Both the position numbers and the translations under genes were made by a program. This document shows, in pieces, positions 11,399-21,006 of a stretch of 64,000 nucleotides of DNA (its first letter is position 1; each line of letters starts with the position of its first letter). This stretch comes from Thermoleophilia bacterium (lineage in GTDB: Bacteria > Actinomycetota > Thermoleophilia > RBG-16-64-13), in contig JAOSKU010000001.1 of the NCBI GenBank assembly GCA_027493445.1, positions 2,190,822-2,254,821 of the forward strand, written 5' to 3'. Below the pieces are notes generated by a model. The model did not search any database and was not told the DNA's origin. It worked only from the letters and a program-made list of their open reading frames with translations.

Positions 11399-11443
11399 GA
11401 CGTCCCAGTCTGGAGCGCCTATCTCAAGCGCCCCACACTACCA

Positions 11444-12400
11444 TTACAGGCCCTTGAGCTTCTCCACCAGCGCCGGCACCACCTGGTAGAGGTCGCCCAC
11501 GATGCCGTAGTCGGCCAACTGGAAGATGGGCGCATCCTTGTCGGTATTGATGGCCGCGATCAGCTTCGACGAGCTGACCCCCACGGTGTGCTGTATCTGC
11601 CCGGAGATCCCCACGGCCACATAGAGATCGGGCTTGGTCTTGGCCCCCGACAGGCCGATGATGCGCTCCTCGGGCAGCCACTGGAAGTCGGCCAGACCTT
11701 TGGTGCAGGCCAGCTCGGCCTCCAGGGCGGCGGCCAGCTGCTCGCCCAAAGCCACGTCCTCGCGCTTGCCGAACCCCCGGCCCACACCCACGATGCGCTC
11801 GGCGGCGTCGAGGTTGACCGACTCGCCCTCCTTGGGGCGCCGGTCGACCAGCTTCACGGCCGACGGCTGCAAGGATAGAGCGGGAGCGAATACCTCACCC
11901 GCGCCGGCCGTAGGAGCACCGATCTCGAAGGTCTTCGGCATGATGGCGAAAACCTTGGTCTGAGTGTCGAGCTTCTCGAGGGCGACGGTGGCCCCTCCCA
12001 GAGCATACCGGCCCGCGACCAGCACCCCGTCTTCCAGGGTGAGGCTGTTCACGTCGGTGACGCAGGCCGCTCCCAGCTTCTGGGCCACCCGGGGCGCGAG
12101 CTCCTTGCCCCGCCGGGTGGAGGAGACGAGCAGGTACTCCGCTCCGGCCGCCCGCGCGACTTGGGCCAGCGCCTCGGCCACCACGTCCACCGGCAGCCCG
12201 GCGAAGGCGGAATCCTCGCTCACGTACACCCGGTCGGCGCCGTACTCACCCAGGCCGGCGGCCGTACCGGCCGCGCCCTCGCCCAGAGCCGCCGCCACGA
12301 CGCCCAGTCCCAGCGCCGCGCCGAGCTCCTTGGCCTTGAACACCAGCTCGCGAGCGGCGGCCGGCTTCTCCGAGTAAACTAGTATCTGTGCCATCGTCAT
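11444..12400 (-). CDS. etfA: Electron transfer flavoprotein alpha subunit (EtfA/FixB)
   Basis: 318 aa; FAD-site region RIVGVGRGFGKRED...SSKLIAAINTDKDAPIFQLADYGIVGDLYQVVPAL. Confidence 0.93.
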   Translation of the reverse strand: MTMAQILVYSEKPAAARELVFKAKELGAALGLGVVAAALGEGAAGTAAGLGEYGADRVYVSEDSAFAGLPVDVVAEALAQVARAAGAEYLLVSSTRRGKELAPRVAQKLGAACVTDVNSLTLEDGVLVAGRYALGGATVALEKLDTQTKVFAIMPKTFEIGAPTAGAGEVFAPALSLQPSAVKLVDRRPKEGESVNLDAAERIVGVGRGFGKREDVALGEQLAAALEAELACTKGLADFQWLPEERIIGLSGAKTKPDLYVAVGISGQIQHTVGVSSSKLIAAINTDKDAPIFQLADYGIVGDLYQVVPALVEKLKGL

Positions 12401-13185
12401 CTCCCCAGGACGCCTTCTTTGAGCAGGGCGTTGACGAAGGCCTCGGCCTGAGCGGCCGGGTCTCCGTCGAACATGATGTGCTTGCGGTCCTGCTCTTCCG
12501 CCAGATTGGAAAGGATCGCCTTCTGCGCAACGACAGAAGTGGCATCCAGGCCTAGGTCGGCCAGGGAGTACTCGGCGAGCGGCTTCTTACCGGCCTTCAT
12601 GATGTTCATGAGGGAGGGGATACGCGGCTCATTGATCTCGCTGACCACGGTCACAGCCACCGGAAAGGGCGCCTCGAGGACCTCGATGTGCTCATCCATG
12701 CTGCGCTCCACTTGCACGCCGCCTTCCGTCCCCGTGATCTTGCGGGCGTACCCGATCTGGGGCACGCCCAGGATCTCGGCCACCCGGGGACCCACTTGAC
12801 CCGTGTAGTTGTCCGTGGAACCCTCGCCGAAGAGCAGCAGGTCGTAACCCGTCTTCTCGGCGGCCTTGGCCAGGACCAGAGCGACGGCCGCCTGGTCGGC
12901 GACTTCCAAAGCCGGCTCGGTCACCAGCACGGCTTCGTCGGCACCCATAGCCAGGACCTCTTTCAGGGTCTCCTTGGCCCTGCGGTTGGCCTCGGCCAGG
13001 CACACGGCGGTGATCGTACCCCCGCCGGCGGCATCCCGTAGCTGGATGGCTGCCTCCACGGCGTTCTTCTCGAGGTCGCCCACCTTGTAGGGGATGGCCT
13101 CCATGACCGGCTGCCGGTCTTTGATCCGGATCATCTGCAGGTCTGGATTGGTCTTCACGAACACCAGTATGTTCACACTCGTCAC
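12397..13185 (-). CDS. etfB: Electron transfer flavoprotein beta subunit (EtfB/FixA)
   Basis: 262 aa; DNYTGQVGPRVAEILGVPQIGYARKI, overlaps etfA. Confidence 0.93.
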   Translation of the reverse strand: MTSVNILVFVKTNPDLQMIRIKDRQPVMEAIPYKVGDLEKNAVEAAIQLRDAAGGGTITAVCLAEANRRAKETLKEVLAMGADEAVLVTEPALEVADQAAVALVLAKAAEKTGYDLLLFGEGSTDNYTGQVGPRVAEILGVPQIGYARKITGTEGGVQVERSMDEHIEVLEAPFPVAVTVVSEINEPRIPSLMNIMKAGKKPLAEYSLADLGLDATSVVAQKAILSNLAEEQDRKHIMFDGDPAAQAEAFVNALLKEGVLGR

Positions 13186-13344
13186 CCTTCTCTTTGAGAA
13201 CTCGTTTCAAAACGAAGCCTTGGCGGCCGCGGCCACACCGGCCGGCGAAGCGTCATCATGAAACGAGCTCGAAGTCGGCCCGCCGCCTCGATCGCCCGGA
13301 GATCAAGATGGACGGAGGCGCCGTCCTCCCTCTGCCACTGACTC

Positions 13345-13620
13345 CTAGCCCATCCGGTACTGGACCCCGTACTCGCCCCGCGGGTAGTGCCACTCCAGGG
13401 CCCGGTGGTCACAGCTGATCAGGCAGGTGCCGCACTCCAGACAGCCCTCGTAGTTCACCGTGTTGTTGCCCTGATCGTCGATTTCGTACAGGTTGGCGGG
13501 GCACACGTAGAGGCAAGCCTTGTTCACGCACACCCTGTTGCAGGTCTCGACGTCGATGGTGATATGGCGCTCCTTGTCGATCTTGAAGACATCCAGCCCC
13601 AGCTTTGCTTCGATATTCAT
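13345..13620 (-). CDS. fixX: Ferredoxin-like protein FixX
   Basis: 91 aa; CLYVCPANLYEIDDQGNNTVNYEGCLECGTCLISCDHRALEWHYPRGEYGVQYRMG. Confidence 0.92.
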   Translation of the reverse strand: MNIEAKLGLDVFKIDKERHITIDVETCNRVCVNKACLYVCPANLYEIDDQGNNTVNYEGCLECGTCLISCDHRALEWHYPRGEYGVQYRMG

Positions 13621-13635
13621 GCGTCGTCCTTCTCC

Positions 13636-14925
13636 TCAGATCTTGCGCATCGCGTAAAGCTCCTTGAGCGTCTGCAGATTGAGGAAGTCCTTGCGGACGC
13701 CGCCCATGACCGTCGATGAGAGCTTCTTCGAGGGGCCGGGGCCGATGGTGAACACCTGCTCCATGAGGTTCGAAACCGCCTGGGGATAGTGCGTAAAGAG
13801 GCGCGGGTTCTCGATGGTGTGGGGGATATATCGCGCCGTCTCCAGGTCCTTGAGCACGAAGCTACTGCGCAGCGACTGCTCGTACTGGGCCAGGCTGGCG
13901 GCCGTGAAGTCATCCCGCTCTTTGGCGTCGATAACCGCCCGGGCCGCATAGTAGCCCGAAGCAATGGCGAAATCCATGCCCCGCACCGTAACCAGGGCAT
14001 TCAGCGAGAGCCCGGCCGTGTCGCCGGCCAGCAGGTAGCCGTCGCCGTACAGCTTGGGCACCTTGGCGATACCTCCTTCGGCGATGGCGTGGGCGGAGTA
14101 CTCCACGATGGTCCCGCCCTCCACCAGGGGCTTGATCTGCGGGAGCTCCTTGAACTCGTCGAGCAGCGTGTACGAGTCGACCTTGTCGGGAGCTTGGCGC
14201 ATGGCCTCCATGCCCACCACGATCCCCAGGGAGATGGAATCCTTGTTCGTGTAGAGGAAGCCGCCCCCCATCAGGCCGCGGGTGACGCCGCCCATGAAGA
14301 GATGGGCCGCCCCTTCCCCCTCATTGAGATGCCAGCGGTCCTGGATGACCCCGGGCGGCAGCTCGATGATCTCTTTGTAGCCCAGGGCATGGTCCTGCGG
14401 CCGGGGCTCCTCGCGCAGGCCGGCCTTGCTGGAGAGCAAACCCAGGACGCCCTCGGCGATGATGGTGACATCGGCGCCGATGTCATCCCCACCGGCTCGG
14501 ATGCCGATGACCTTGCCCCCCTCCAGCAGCAGATCATCGACCCGGTTCTTGGTGATGACCATGCCACCCTTCTCCATCACCTGGTCGGCAAACCACTGAT
14601 CGAAGCGGGCGCGCAAGACAGTATACGATTGGTAGGCTGGGGTGGCGAAGCGTTCCGACGCCAGCTCGATGGTGGTGTGTGCTCCGTCGCCCATGAGGGT
14701 CACGAACTCGCGGGTGACCGGTCGCTCGAACGGAGCCGCCTTCCAGAGCTCCGGGTAGAGGTCGCGGATCGGGCTGACGTAGAGACGGCCGCCGGTGACG
14801 TTCTTGGCCCCGGAGTAGTCGCCCCGCTCGATGACGATCACTTCCAGGCCTTCGGAGGCGAGCCCGTAGGCGGCCGATAGGCCCGCCAGGCCTCCACCGA
14901 CGATGATGCAGTCGACCTTTTCCAT
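13636..14925 (-). CDS. fixC: FixC-family FAD-dependent ETF:quinone oxidoreductase-like protein
   Basis: 429 aa; N-terminal VDCIIVGGGLAGLSAAYGLASEGLEVIVIERGDYSGAKNVTGGRLY. Confidence 0.92.
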   Translation of the reverse strand: MEKVDCIIVGGGLAGLSAAYGLASEGLEVIVIERGDYSGAKNVTGGRLYVSPIRDLYPELWKAAPFERPVTREFVTLMGDGAHTTIELASERFATPAYQSYTVLRARFDQWFADQVMEKGGMVITKNRVDDLLLEGGKVIGIRAGGDDIGADVTIIAEGVLGLLSSKAGLREEPRPQDHALGYKEIIELPPGVIQDRWHLNEGEGAAHLFMGGVTRGLMGGGFLYTNKDSISLGIVVGMEAMRQAPDKVDSYTLLDEFKELPQIKPLVEGGTIVEYSAHAIAEGGIAKVPKLYGDGYLLAGDTAGLSLNALVTVRGMDFAIASGYYAARAVIDAKERDDFTAASLAQYEQSLRSSFVLKDLETARYIPHTIENPRLFTHYPQAVSNLMEQVFTIGPGPSKKLSSTVMGGVRKDFLNLQTLKELYAMRKI

Positions 14926-14981
14926 ACTTCCTTCCTACATCCGGCTGAGAGGTGAGATCAGGGGCTGCTTGGGGTGAGGCT

Positions 14982-15009
14982 GTGGGGGTGCCGCCGGCGG
15001 CACCCCCAC
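14982..15009. terminator. 28-bp perfect palindrome / hairpin between acyl-CoA dehydrogenase and fixC
   Basis: gtgggggtgccgcc ggcggcacccccac. Confidence 0.6.
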
Positions 15010-15087
15010 GTTATCACCTGCAGTGACCATCGGCTCTCGAGCTCGTCTCAAGACAAAGCCCCAGCCGCCGCGGCGGCACTGGGCAGC

Positions 15088-16317
15088 CTACTCGTCGGCC
15101 TTGAACGGGTTGGCGGCTTCGCCCCACAGATCGCGGGCGATGATACCGCGCATGATGTTGAGACCACCTTCGGCGCCCACCTCGTAGGACATGATGCCGC
15201 GCAGCATCATCTCCAGCGGGGTCTCCTTCGTGTAGCCGAAGGCGCCATGGTACATCATGCCGTGCCGGGCCACGTCATGGCCGAGGGTCGGGGAGAGACA
15301 CTTGACGGTGGCGATGACCTTGTTGATGTCCTTGCGGCTGAACGTGCCTTGGTTCTGGCTCTCGTAGCCGATCATCCACGCGCCGCGCAGCAGATTCAGC
15401 TTGAGCATGTCGAGCTGCATCCAGTCGTTGACCATCTCGAAGGAGATTCCCTCGTACTTGATGAGAGGGCGGCCGAAGGTAGTGCGCTGCGTGTTGTACT
15501 CGGCACTGATCTCCAAGGCCTTTTCAGCGCCGCCCAGACAGGCAGCCGCAACGAGCACCCGGGCGGCGTTGAAGCCCTCCATCACGTGGTAGAAGCCCTT
15601 GCCCTCTTGACCTAGCAGGCAGTACTCGGGGATCTTGGCGTCCTTGTACACCCAGCCGCCGGTGGAGAGGCCCATGCGGCCCATGTCCTCGTAGACGGTC
15701 CAGCTGATGCCGTCCAGATGGGCGGGGATATAGATGAAGGTCAGGCCCTTGTGGCCGGTGGCGGGGTCGGTGACCACCAGGGAACAGTGCCCGCTGGGGG
15801 CTCCCAGCTTCATGCACTCCTTGGGACCGGAGACGTAGGCCTTCTCGCCGTTCAGAACGTAGTGGCCGTTCTTCTTCTCGGCGCGGGTCTTGATGCGGGC
15901 CAGGTCGGAGCCGCCGCCGGGCTCAGTGGTGTTGATGCCCACAAAAGCCTTGCCGGCCGCGGCTGCGGGCAGCACTTCCTCGCGCAGCTGCTGGGTGCCG
16001 AACTTGTTCACGATGTACGACCAGCCGATGGTCAGGAGCGTGTACACCGGCGTCGACATGGAGAGATCGGCGCGGGCGATCTCCTGAATGGCGATCATGG
16101 CGTAGATGAGCTCTTCGCCGGGAACGGCGCAGCCGCCCAGCTCCTCGGGGACGGTGACCCCGAACACGCCCAGGTCGACCAGACCCTGCACGATGTCATC
16201 TGGGATGCCGTTCTCATCCACATCGATCTGCCGCGCGCGCGGCTCCAGGTTCTTGACCGCCCACTCGCGGACGGCCTGCCTGAACAGATCCTGCTCGGTG
16301 CTGTACCGGAAATCCAT
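15088..16317 (-). CDS. Acyl-CoA dehydrogenase
   Basis: 409 aa; VTVPEELGGCAVPGEELIYAM..., INTTEPGGGSDLARIKTRAEK, YNTQRTTFGRPLIKYEGISFEMVNDW. Confidence 0.93.
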   Translation of the reverse strand: MDFRYSTEQDLFRQAVREWAVKNLEPRARQIDVDENGIPDDIVQGLVDLGVFGVTVPEELGGCAVPGEELIYAMIAIQEIARADLSMSTPVYTLLTIGWSYIVNKFGTQQLREEVLPAAAAGKAFVGINTTEPGGGSDLARIKTRAEKKNGHYVLNGEKAYVSGPKECMKLGAPSGHCSLVVTDPATGHKGLTFIYIPAHLDGISWTVYEDMGRMGLSTGGWVYKDAKIPEYCLLGQEGKGFYHVMEGFNAARVLVAAACLGGAEKALEISAEYNTQRTTFGRPLIKYEGISFEMVNDWMQLDMLKLNLLRGAWMIGYESQNQGTFSRKDINKVIATVKCLSPTLGHDVARHGMMYHGAFGYTKETPLEMMLRGIMSYEVGAEGGLNIMRGIIARDLWGEAANPFKADE

Positions 16318-16464
16318 GCGTTTCCTCCTTGACGTCGTATCACTCCCAAGCCCGTCCGGGTCGCAGGCGCCGGCTGGGCGGTCTTGGCATCGCTGGGGGG
16401 CACCCTTCGACCCCGGTCCAAATCTCTTCTCTTACTCCGAAAACCCTCCTTGCTCAGCGGTGTC

Positions 16465-16720
16465 AGTTGACCATGTCCACCACCATCTCGCGAGCCAGCA
16501 CCTGCGGGTCTTCGAAGACTTCCGGGATGGAGTGCGCGTCTGGTACCCCAGACCCACGGCTTCCAGGGTGCCGGTCTTGGGCTTCTCGACGATGACATCG
16601 GCCTGCTCGGCCGCACGGCGGGCGACGGCCTGGCCGGACTCGGCTTTGGTGCACAGGGGCCCGGCCAAGACCCGCGAAAGGTCCAGGACCCTGATGCCCA
16701 CGAGTGCGCCAGCCATCCCG
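16465..16720 (-). pseudogene. Collapsed CaiB/BaiF-type (family III) CoA-transferase remnant
   Basis: Collinear fragments MAGALVGIRVLDLSRVLAGPLCTK, AESGQAVARRAAEQADVIVEKPKTGTLEAVGLGY and (other frame) HSIPEVFEDPQVLAREMVVDMVN in about 255 bp. Confidence 0.7.
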
Positions 16721-17034
16721 CCCTCCAGATCGTGGAAAGACCCGCGCCGCCGCCATGCCATCCTTCCGGATGGGCGAGGACTACCCTCGCGATTGGGCAC
16801 TTTCTGACTGGAAAGCAAGAAGCCCCCAGCACGACACGCCGACGCCAGCGCTGGGAGCTCATAGCCGAGAATGGGGCCGGCAGAGACGGTGCCGTCCGCA
16901 AGCTATGTGTGCAGCTTATTTACTATGACACTTCGTGCGGGTTAGCGCAAGTGGAGGTCCCCACATGGGGGCCCACATCCGTTGTAGGGACGCACACCAA
17001 ATGGAATGATCGGCTCCCGCCCGGCGGCCCCTGG

Positions 17035-17415
17035 CTAGTAGTCGTCGGCCAACCCGATCTGGCTGGCGTCGCCCGCGGGGGCGACGGCCGAATCTCCCAG
17101 CACGAGCGGCGATTGGTCCACCGCTTCGAACACCTTGCGCAGGGCGAAGATGAGCGCACCCTGGGAGTGACCGCGATAGTGGCGGCGGATGCGCTCCTCC
17201 ATGAGATCGCGATCGGAGAAGACCGAGAAACCACGCAGCAGGCGGGCCAGGAAGTCCCGGGCCAGCTCGGTGACCAGAGTCGATGAGCAGTCGACCAGGT
17301 GGCCGCCCTCGTCGACCTCCACCACCATGCCCACCCGTTTGTAAACGGCTTGGTGGCTAACGTTCTGCGGAAGCCGGGCGTACCCCGAAAAGAGGTATGT
17401 GACGTGCTCGCTCAC
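17035..17415 (-). CDS. DUF3870-like protein
   Basis: 126 aa; LPQNVSHQAVYKRVGMVVEVDEGGHLVDCSSTLVTELARDFLARLLRGF resembles DUF3870 as remembered. Confidence 0.6.
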   Translation of the reverse strand: MSEHVTYLFSGYARLPQNVSHQAVYKRVGMVVEVDEGGHLVDCSSTLVTELARDFLARLLRGFSVFSDRDLMEERIRRHYRGHSQGALIFALRKVFEAVDQSPLVLGDSAVAPAGDASQIGLADDY

Positions 17416-17485
17416 GACCGCACCAGTTTACCACCGGCCGGAATCGCGCCGTGTGCCCTGTCCGCGTGAGAGAAACCACGGCCGC

Positions 17486-18232
17486 TCAGGTCCGCAGATC
17501 CAGCCCGAAGATGTCCCGATAGGCGGCGACCAGGATACAGTAGCCCAAGGGGATGGTCACCAGGTAGCCCACGAACACTATGCCTCCCGCCGCGTTGATG
17601 ACGCCCACCAGCAAGACCAAGAGCAACGTCTCCCAGAAGTTCTTGTTAACCACCTTCATGCTGGCCGACATTGCCTCCCAGAACCCCATCCGCCGATCGA
17701 CGATCAAGGGGATCGCCCAGGTCCAGGCGATCGACAGGTAGATGCCGGGGAGGATCAGGAGGATGGTGCCGAGCAGGATCAGCAGACCCATCACCACGCC
17801 CAGAGCCACTAGCGAACCCAGTTGCCGGAAACCGCCGAAGAAGTCGCCGAACACCGGGGTCCGGCCTTTGAGCATCAGTAGAGGCACGACATAGAACCCC
17901 GCGAGCAACGGCACGAGAAAGAGCATGCCCACGATGGTGATGCCGAGCAGGAAGCCGAGCAGCCCGCCCAACAGGGCAAAACCGAGGAATCCGCCCACGT
18001 TCGATGTGAAGAGGCGCCAGCCGTCGCTGAGGATCGCTCCGATGTCCAGCTTGTAGCCCGAAGCCACGATGCTCTCGATCGGCCGCGGGCCTCCGGTCGC
18101 GGGCCCGTAAGCGACGGGAGAGGGCGTCCAGGTCGCCTGCTGCGGCCCCGTCGCCACGGGCGCTCCGCACCTGGGGCAGAAGCCCGGCCCGGCGGCGACT
18201 TCCCCTCCGCAATAGAAACAGTGGTCGGCCAT
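17486..18232 (-). CDS. Zinc-ribbon membrane protein of unknown function
   Basis: CFYCGGEVAAGPGFCPRCG zinc ribbon followed by several TM segments. Confidence 0.7.
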   Translation of the reverse strand: MADHCFYCGGEVAAGPGFCPRCGAPVATGPQQATWTPSPVAYGPATGGPRPIESIVASGYKLDIGAILSDGWRLFTSNVGGFLGFALLGGLLGFLLGITIVGMLFLVPLLAGFYVVPLLMLKGRTPVFGDFFGGFRQLGSLVALGVVMGLLILLGTILLILPGIYLSIAWTWAIPLIVDRRMGFWEAMSASMKVVNKNFWETLLLVLLVGVINAAGGIVFVGYLVTIPLGYCILVAAYRDIFGLDLRT

Positions 18233-18352
18233 GGGAGCCTCCCCGATTCTCGGCCCTCCCTCGCGGAGGGCACAGTACCCCAAGCTATCGTCAGCCGCAG
18301 GGAGATTCTTGAGGAAGGCAGGGACACCGGCGGCATGACCGCGAGCCCTCGT

Positions 18353-18580
18353 CTACAGTAGATCGCGCAGCGCCTGGAGCTTCGCGGTCAGACGTGCCTC
18401 GTCCTTTTCGAACTCGTCCCGCAGCCGCTGAGCCTCCACCGCGCCGATGTGGACCCCAGTGCCGCCCAGCGTCATGGACCGTTCGTAGCCCAGGTCCTCC
18501 ATCTCCTCATGGACGGCAGCGATGCGCGCTTCGATCTCCTCGCGCGACAGCTTGGTCAGGTCTTCAGCAGGAGCCGTCAC
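18353..18580 (-). CDS. Small conserved-looking hypothetical protein (75 aa)
   Basis: Acidic helical ORF overlapping the upstream methyltransferase 3' end. Confidence 0.55.
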   Translation of the reverse strand: MTAPAEDLTKLSREEIEARIAAVHEEMEDLGYERSMTLGGTGVHIGAVEAQRLRDEFEKDEARLTAKLQALRDLL

Positions 18581-19211
18581 GTCTTCGTCCCTCCCGATGC
18601 TCGGTGGTGCCGCAAACGACCTTATCGTATACCCCTATGGGTATCAGCGCAACACCGCCGTGTAGGCCGCGAGCCAGGGGCTGACCACCTCGGTAGCTGT
18701 AAGCCAGAACAGGGGGAGCCAGGACGGCCTCCACCTCCCCCGAAGCCAGACGGAACTTCAAGCTCGGCCCGCGGTCGGCGGCCTCTTCCGTCCTGCGCCA
18801 GTCGACGATCACGAACCGACCCTGGGGGCGCAATACCCGGGCCAGGCGCTCGAGACCCGAGCGCCCGTGCGTCTCGTGGAACGTGTTGATGCTCAGGGCT
18901 CGGTCGAGCGAAGCCGGCGGGAGAGGCAGGTCTTCGATGTCGCTCAGCACCAGGCGCACATTGGCCGGAATGGCCTTCGCCTGGTGGAGTCGCTGCATCT
19001 CGGGCTGAAGCTCCACGCCGTAGACCGTGCCGGTAGTCCAGGCGGCCACCCGGTTGGTGTAGAAGCCCGTGCCGCTGCCCAGGTCGGCGATGTCCTCCGT
19101 GCCGGTGAGGTCTAGCAGGCGGCGCAGGGTGTGCTCGCTCAGCATGGCGAGCCTGGCCTCGTCCTCCAGCACGCCGGCCTTGTGGGGGGAGAAAAGCTTG
19201 CCGTGTTCCAC
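18564..19211 (-). CDS. Class I SAM-dependent methyltransferase (GTG start proposed)
   Basis: IADLGSGTGFYTNRVA...GVELQPEMQRL...NVRLVLSDIEDLPLPPASLDRALSINTFHE. Confidence 0.85.
   Translation of the reverse strand: MEHGKLFSPHKAGVLEDEARLAMLSEHTLRRLLDLTGTEDIADLGSGTGFYTNRVAAWTTGTVYGVELQPEMQRLHQAKAIPANVRLVLSDIEDLPLPPASLDRALSINTFHETHGRSGLERLARVLRPQGRFVIVDWRRTEEAADRGPSLKFRLASGEVEAVLAPPVLAYSYRGGQPLARGLHGGVALIPIGVYDKVVCGTTEHREGRRRDGSC
18629..18644. promoter_or_regulatory. ATACCC-N4-GGGTAT palindrome (candidate CsoR/CstR-type operator)
   Basis: atacccctatgggtat; about 50 bp upstream of the 18580 start, inside the methyltransferase 3' coding end. Confidence 0.3.
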
Positions 19212-19238
19212 AGATGGTCCTCTCGTTCTGCACGATAT

Positions 19239-19254
19239 ATACCCTGGGGAGTAT
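19239..19254. promoter_or_regulatory. ATACCCTGGGGAGTAT imperfect palindrome upstream of methyltransferase
   Basis: Same architecture as 18629-18644, about 28 bp upstream of the proposed GTG start. Confidence 0.35.
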
Positions 19255-19420
19255 GCCACAGAAGAAATCCGGCAACGGAGTGAACGCGCAGGTCGTAGGT
19301 CGCATCCGAGGACGCCGGTGGGCGCGCGCGTAACCGGGGGGTGGAGTTGGAGTTGGCTCGCTCTACCCCTTCCCCAAAGCCCGCCCCGCCGTCTGATGGT
19401 CCAACTTGCAGAACCCCATG

Positions 19421-20098
19421 CTACCAATCGAAAGACAGATCAGGTGCCTGGTAGAGCCGCGTCTGCGCACCGACCACATAGTCGCCCACGCCTTTGAACA
19501 CGGTCTCCCCGTTGGAGCGAATCACTATCGTGAGAACATCGAGGTTGCCGGCGTCGTGTTGGACCGAACCTCCCATCATGAGGCGCTCAGCCGCCGCGGG
19601 CGCGGCTTCAGGAGATCCGTCTACAACCAGGTCCAACCGGTAGTCTCTGTAAGTGGCGTTAGCCTTGACACCCGTCTTCTGCTCCACGTCTGCGACCCAT
19701 GCGGCGATCTCTTGGCTCGCGATCGCCGGATCGGCATGGGGGACATCATCCAGACGTAGGCTGTACCCCTCGCGTCCTTCCGAACCATTAGTGTGGAGCT
19801 CCAGCCACGTGAAGCCCTCCTCAGCTGCGGCACGGTACACCCTCCACTTGGCGACCTCGTCCTCAATCCCGTACTCACCACTCACGGTCATATCAACCTG
19901 GACCCTCTCCCCATCCACCTTGATGCTCGATACGCTGACGCCCAAGCCATCCAGCTTTGTCTGGAGCCGTTGCATCTGCGCGTCGTTGGTGGCATTTGCG
20001 CCCCCGTTGGTCGACAGAAACACGACAAGAGCGGCGAGAGCGGCGAACAAGAGAAACGCCACAGTGAGAAAAACCGGCCTCTTCATCTCAAACCCCAC
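19421..20098 (-). CDS. Membrane-anchored/secreted hypothetical protein
   Basis: 225 aa with N-terminal MKRPVFLTVAFLLFAALAALVVFLS signal anchor. Confidence 0.65.
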   Translation of the reverse strand: MGFEMKRPVFLTVAFLLFAALAALVVFLSTNGGANATNDAQMQRLQTKLDGLGVSVSSIKVDGERVQVDMTVSGEYGIEDEVAKWRVYRAAAEEGFTWLELHTNGSEGREGYSLRLDDVPHADPAIASQEIAAWVADVEQKTGVKANATYRDYRLDLVVDGSPEAAPAAAERLMMGGSVQHDAGNLDVLTIVIRSNGETVFKGVGDYVVGAQTRLYQAPDLSFDW

Positions 20099-20845
20099 TT
20101 GATCGCTGATTGTTGTCGGCCTTATCCGTCAGCCTGCTTGCCGGATCAAGGCCACAATAGTGATGTCACCGAAAAGCGGTAGTAGTTGGCGTAAAAGGAT
20201 ATGGCTGCGAATGCGTCTATTGCCCGGCGCTGATAGTTCACCGAGTTATTCGCGTATGTTCCCGGGAACCCAGTATTGTGTATGTGCAGGCTGAAGTTAT
20301 ATGTAGATCCGAACGTGGCCATAAACCTATCGTCGCGTCGAGACCTTAGCGCTCCGGCGTACCATCTTTGGTCTTGCCAATCGCGAAGTTGTAGTCGGCT
20401 GCCGTGCGCTGACATCCCATTGCAGCGCCCACTCCAGCCGTTTATTTCGCGTCCTACAGGTCGACCCCAGACGAGTCCGTGCTCGACATGTGTGTGCAGC
20501 GGATGTCTCAGATTAGTTCAACACCCCGTCGGGCGGGCATAGCGAACAGATGAAATGAGCTGTTTCCCATCAAGGGTAGCCACATCCCCTTATGGTCGCG
20601 TCGCCCCCTTTTCCGTGCGCCACATCGGCACATTCGTCGCAGTTGGGGAAACGTGTCGGTCTCGTTCAATCCTCCCTTCCGTCGATCTTGCATGGGGTTG
20701 CGGCTTGACCAGGGCGGAGGCTGCGCCCGCCCTCCACCCTGCTAGTGTCCGGATGCCCCCGTTCGTTACAGGTTGGAAGTCAGGGCGCTACAGGGACATA
20801 GCGAATGCGGAAGCTGGCGGGTTGCCTGTGAAAGGGGACCTACGG

Positions 20846-20868
20846 AGGTGCGCAGGCCGTGCGCACCT
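20846..20868. terminator. Perfect 9-bp hairpin followed by TCTTT
   Basis: aggtgcgca ggccg tgcgcacct tcttt. Confidence 0.5.
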
Positions 20869-21006
20869 TCTTTGAGACCGCCGCACCGGTTCGGCCACCG
20901 GCACGGTGTGGAGCTTCCACGAGCAGGCTCTGCTCTTTCCTCGTCGGTTGAGCAGCGGACCGCACGAGGGTGGGTACGCGTAGGGCCTAGTCGAAATGCT
21001 TCTCCG

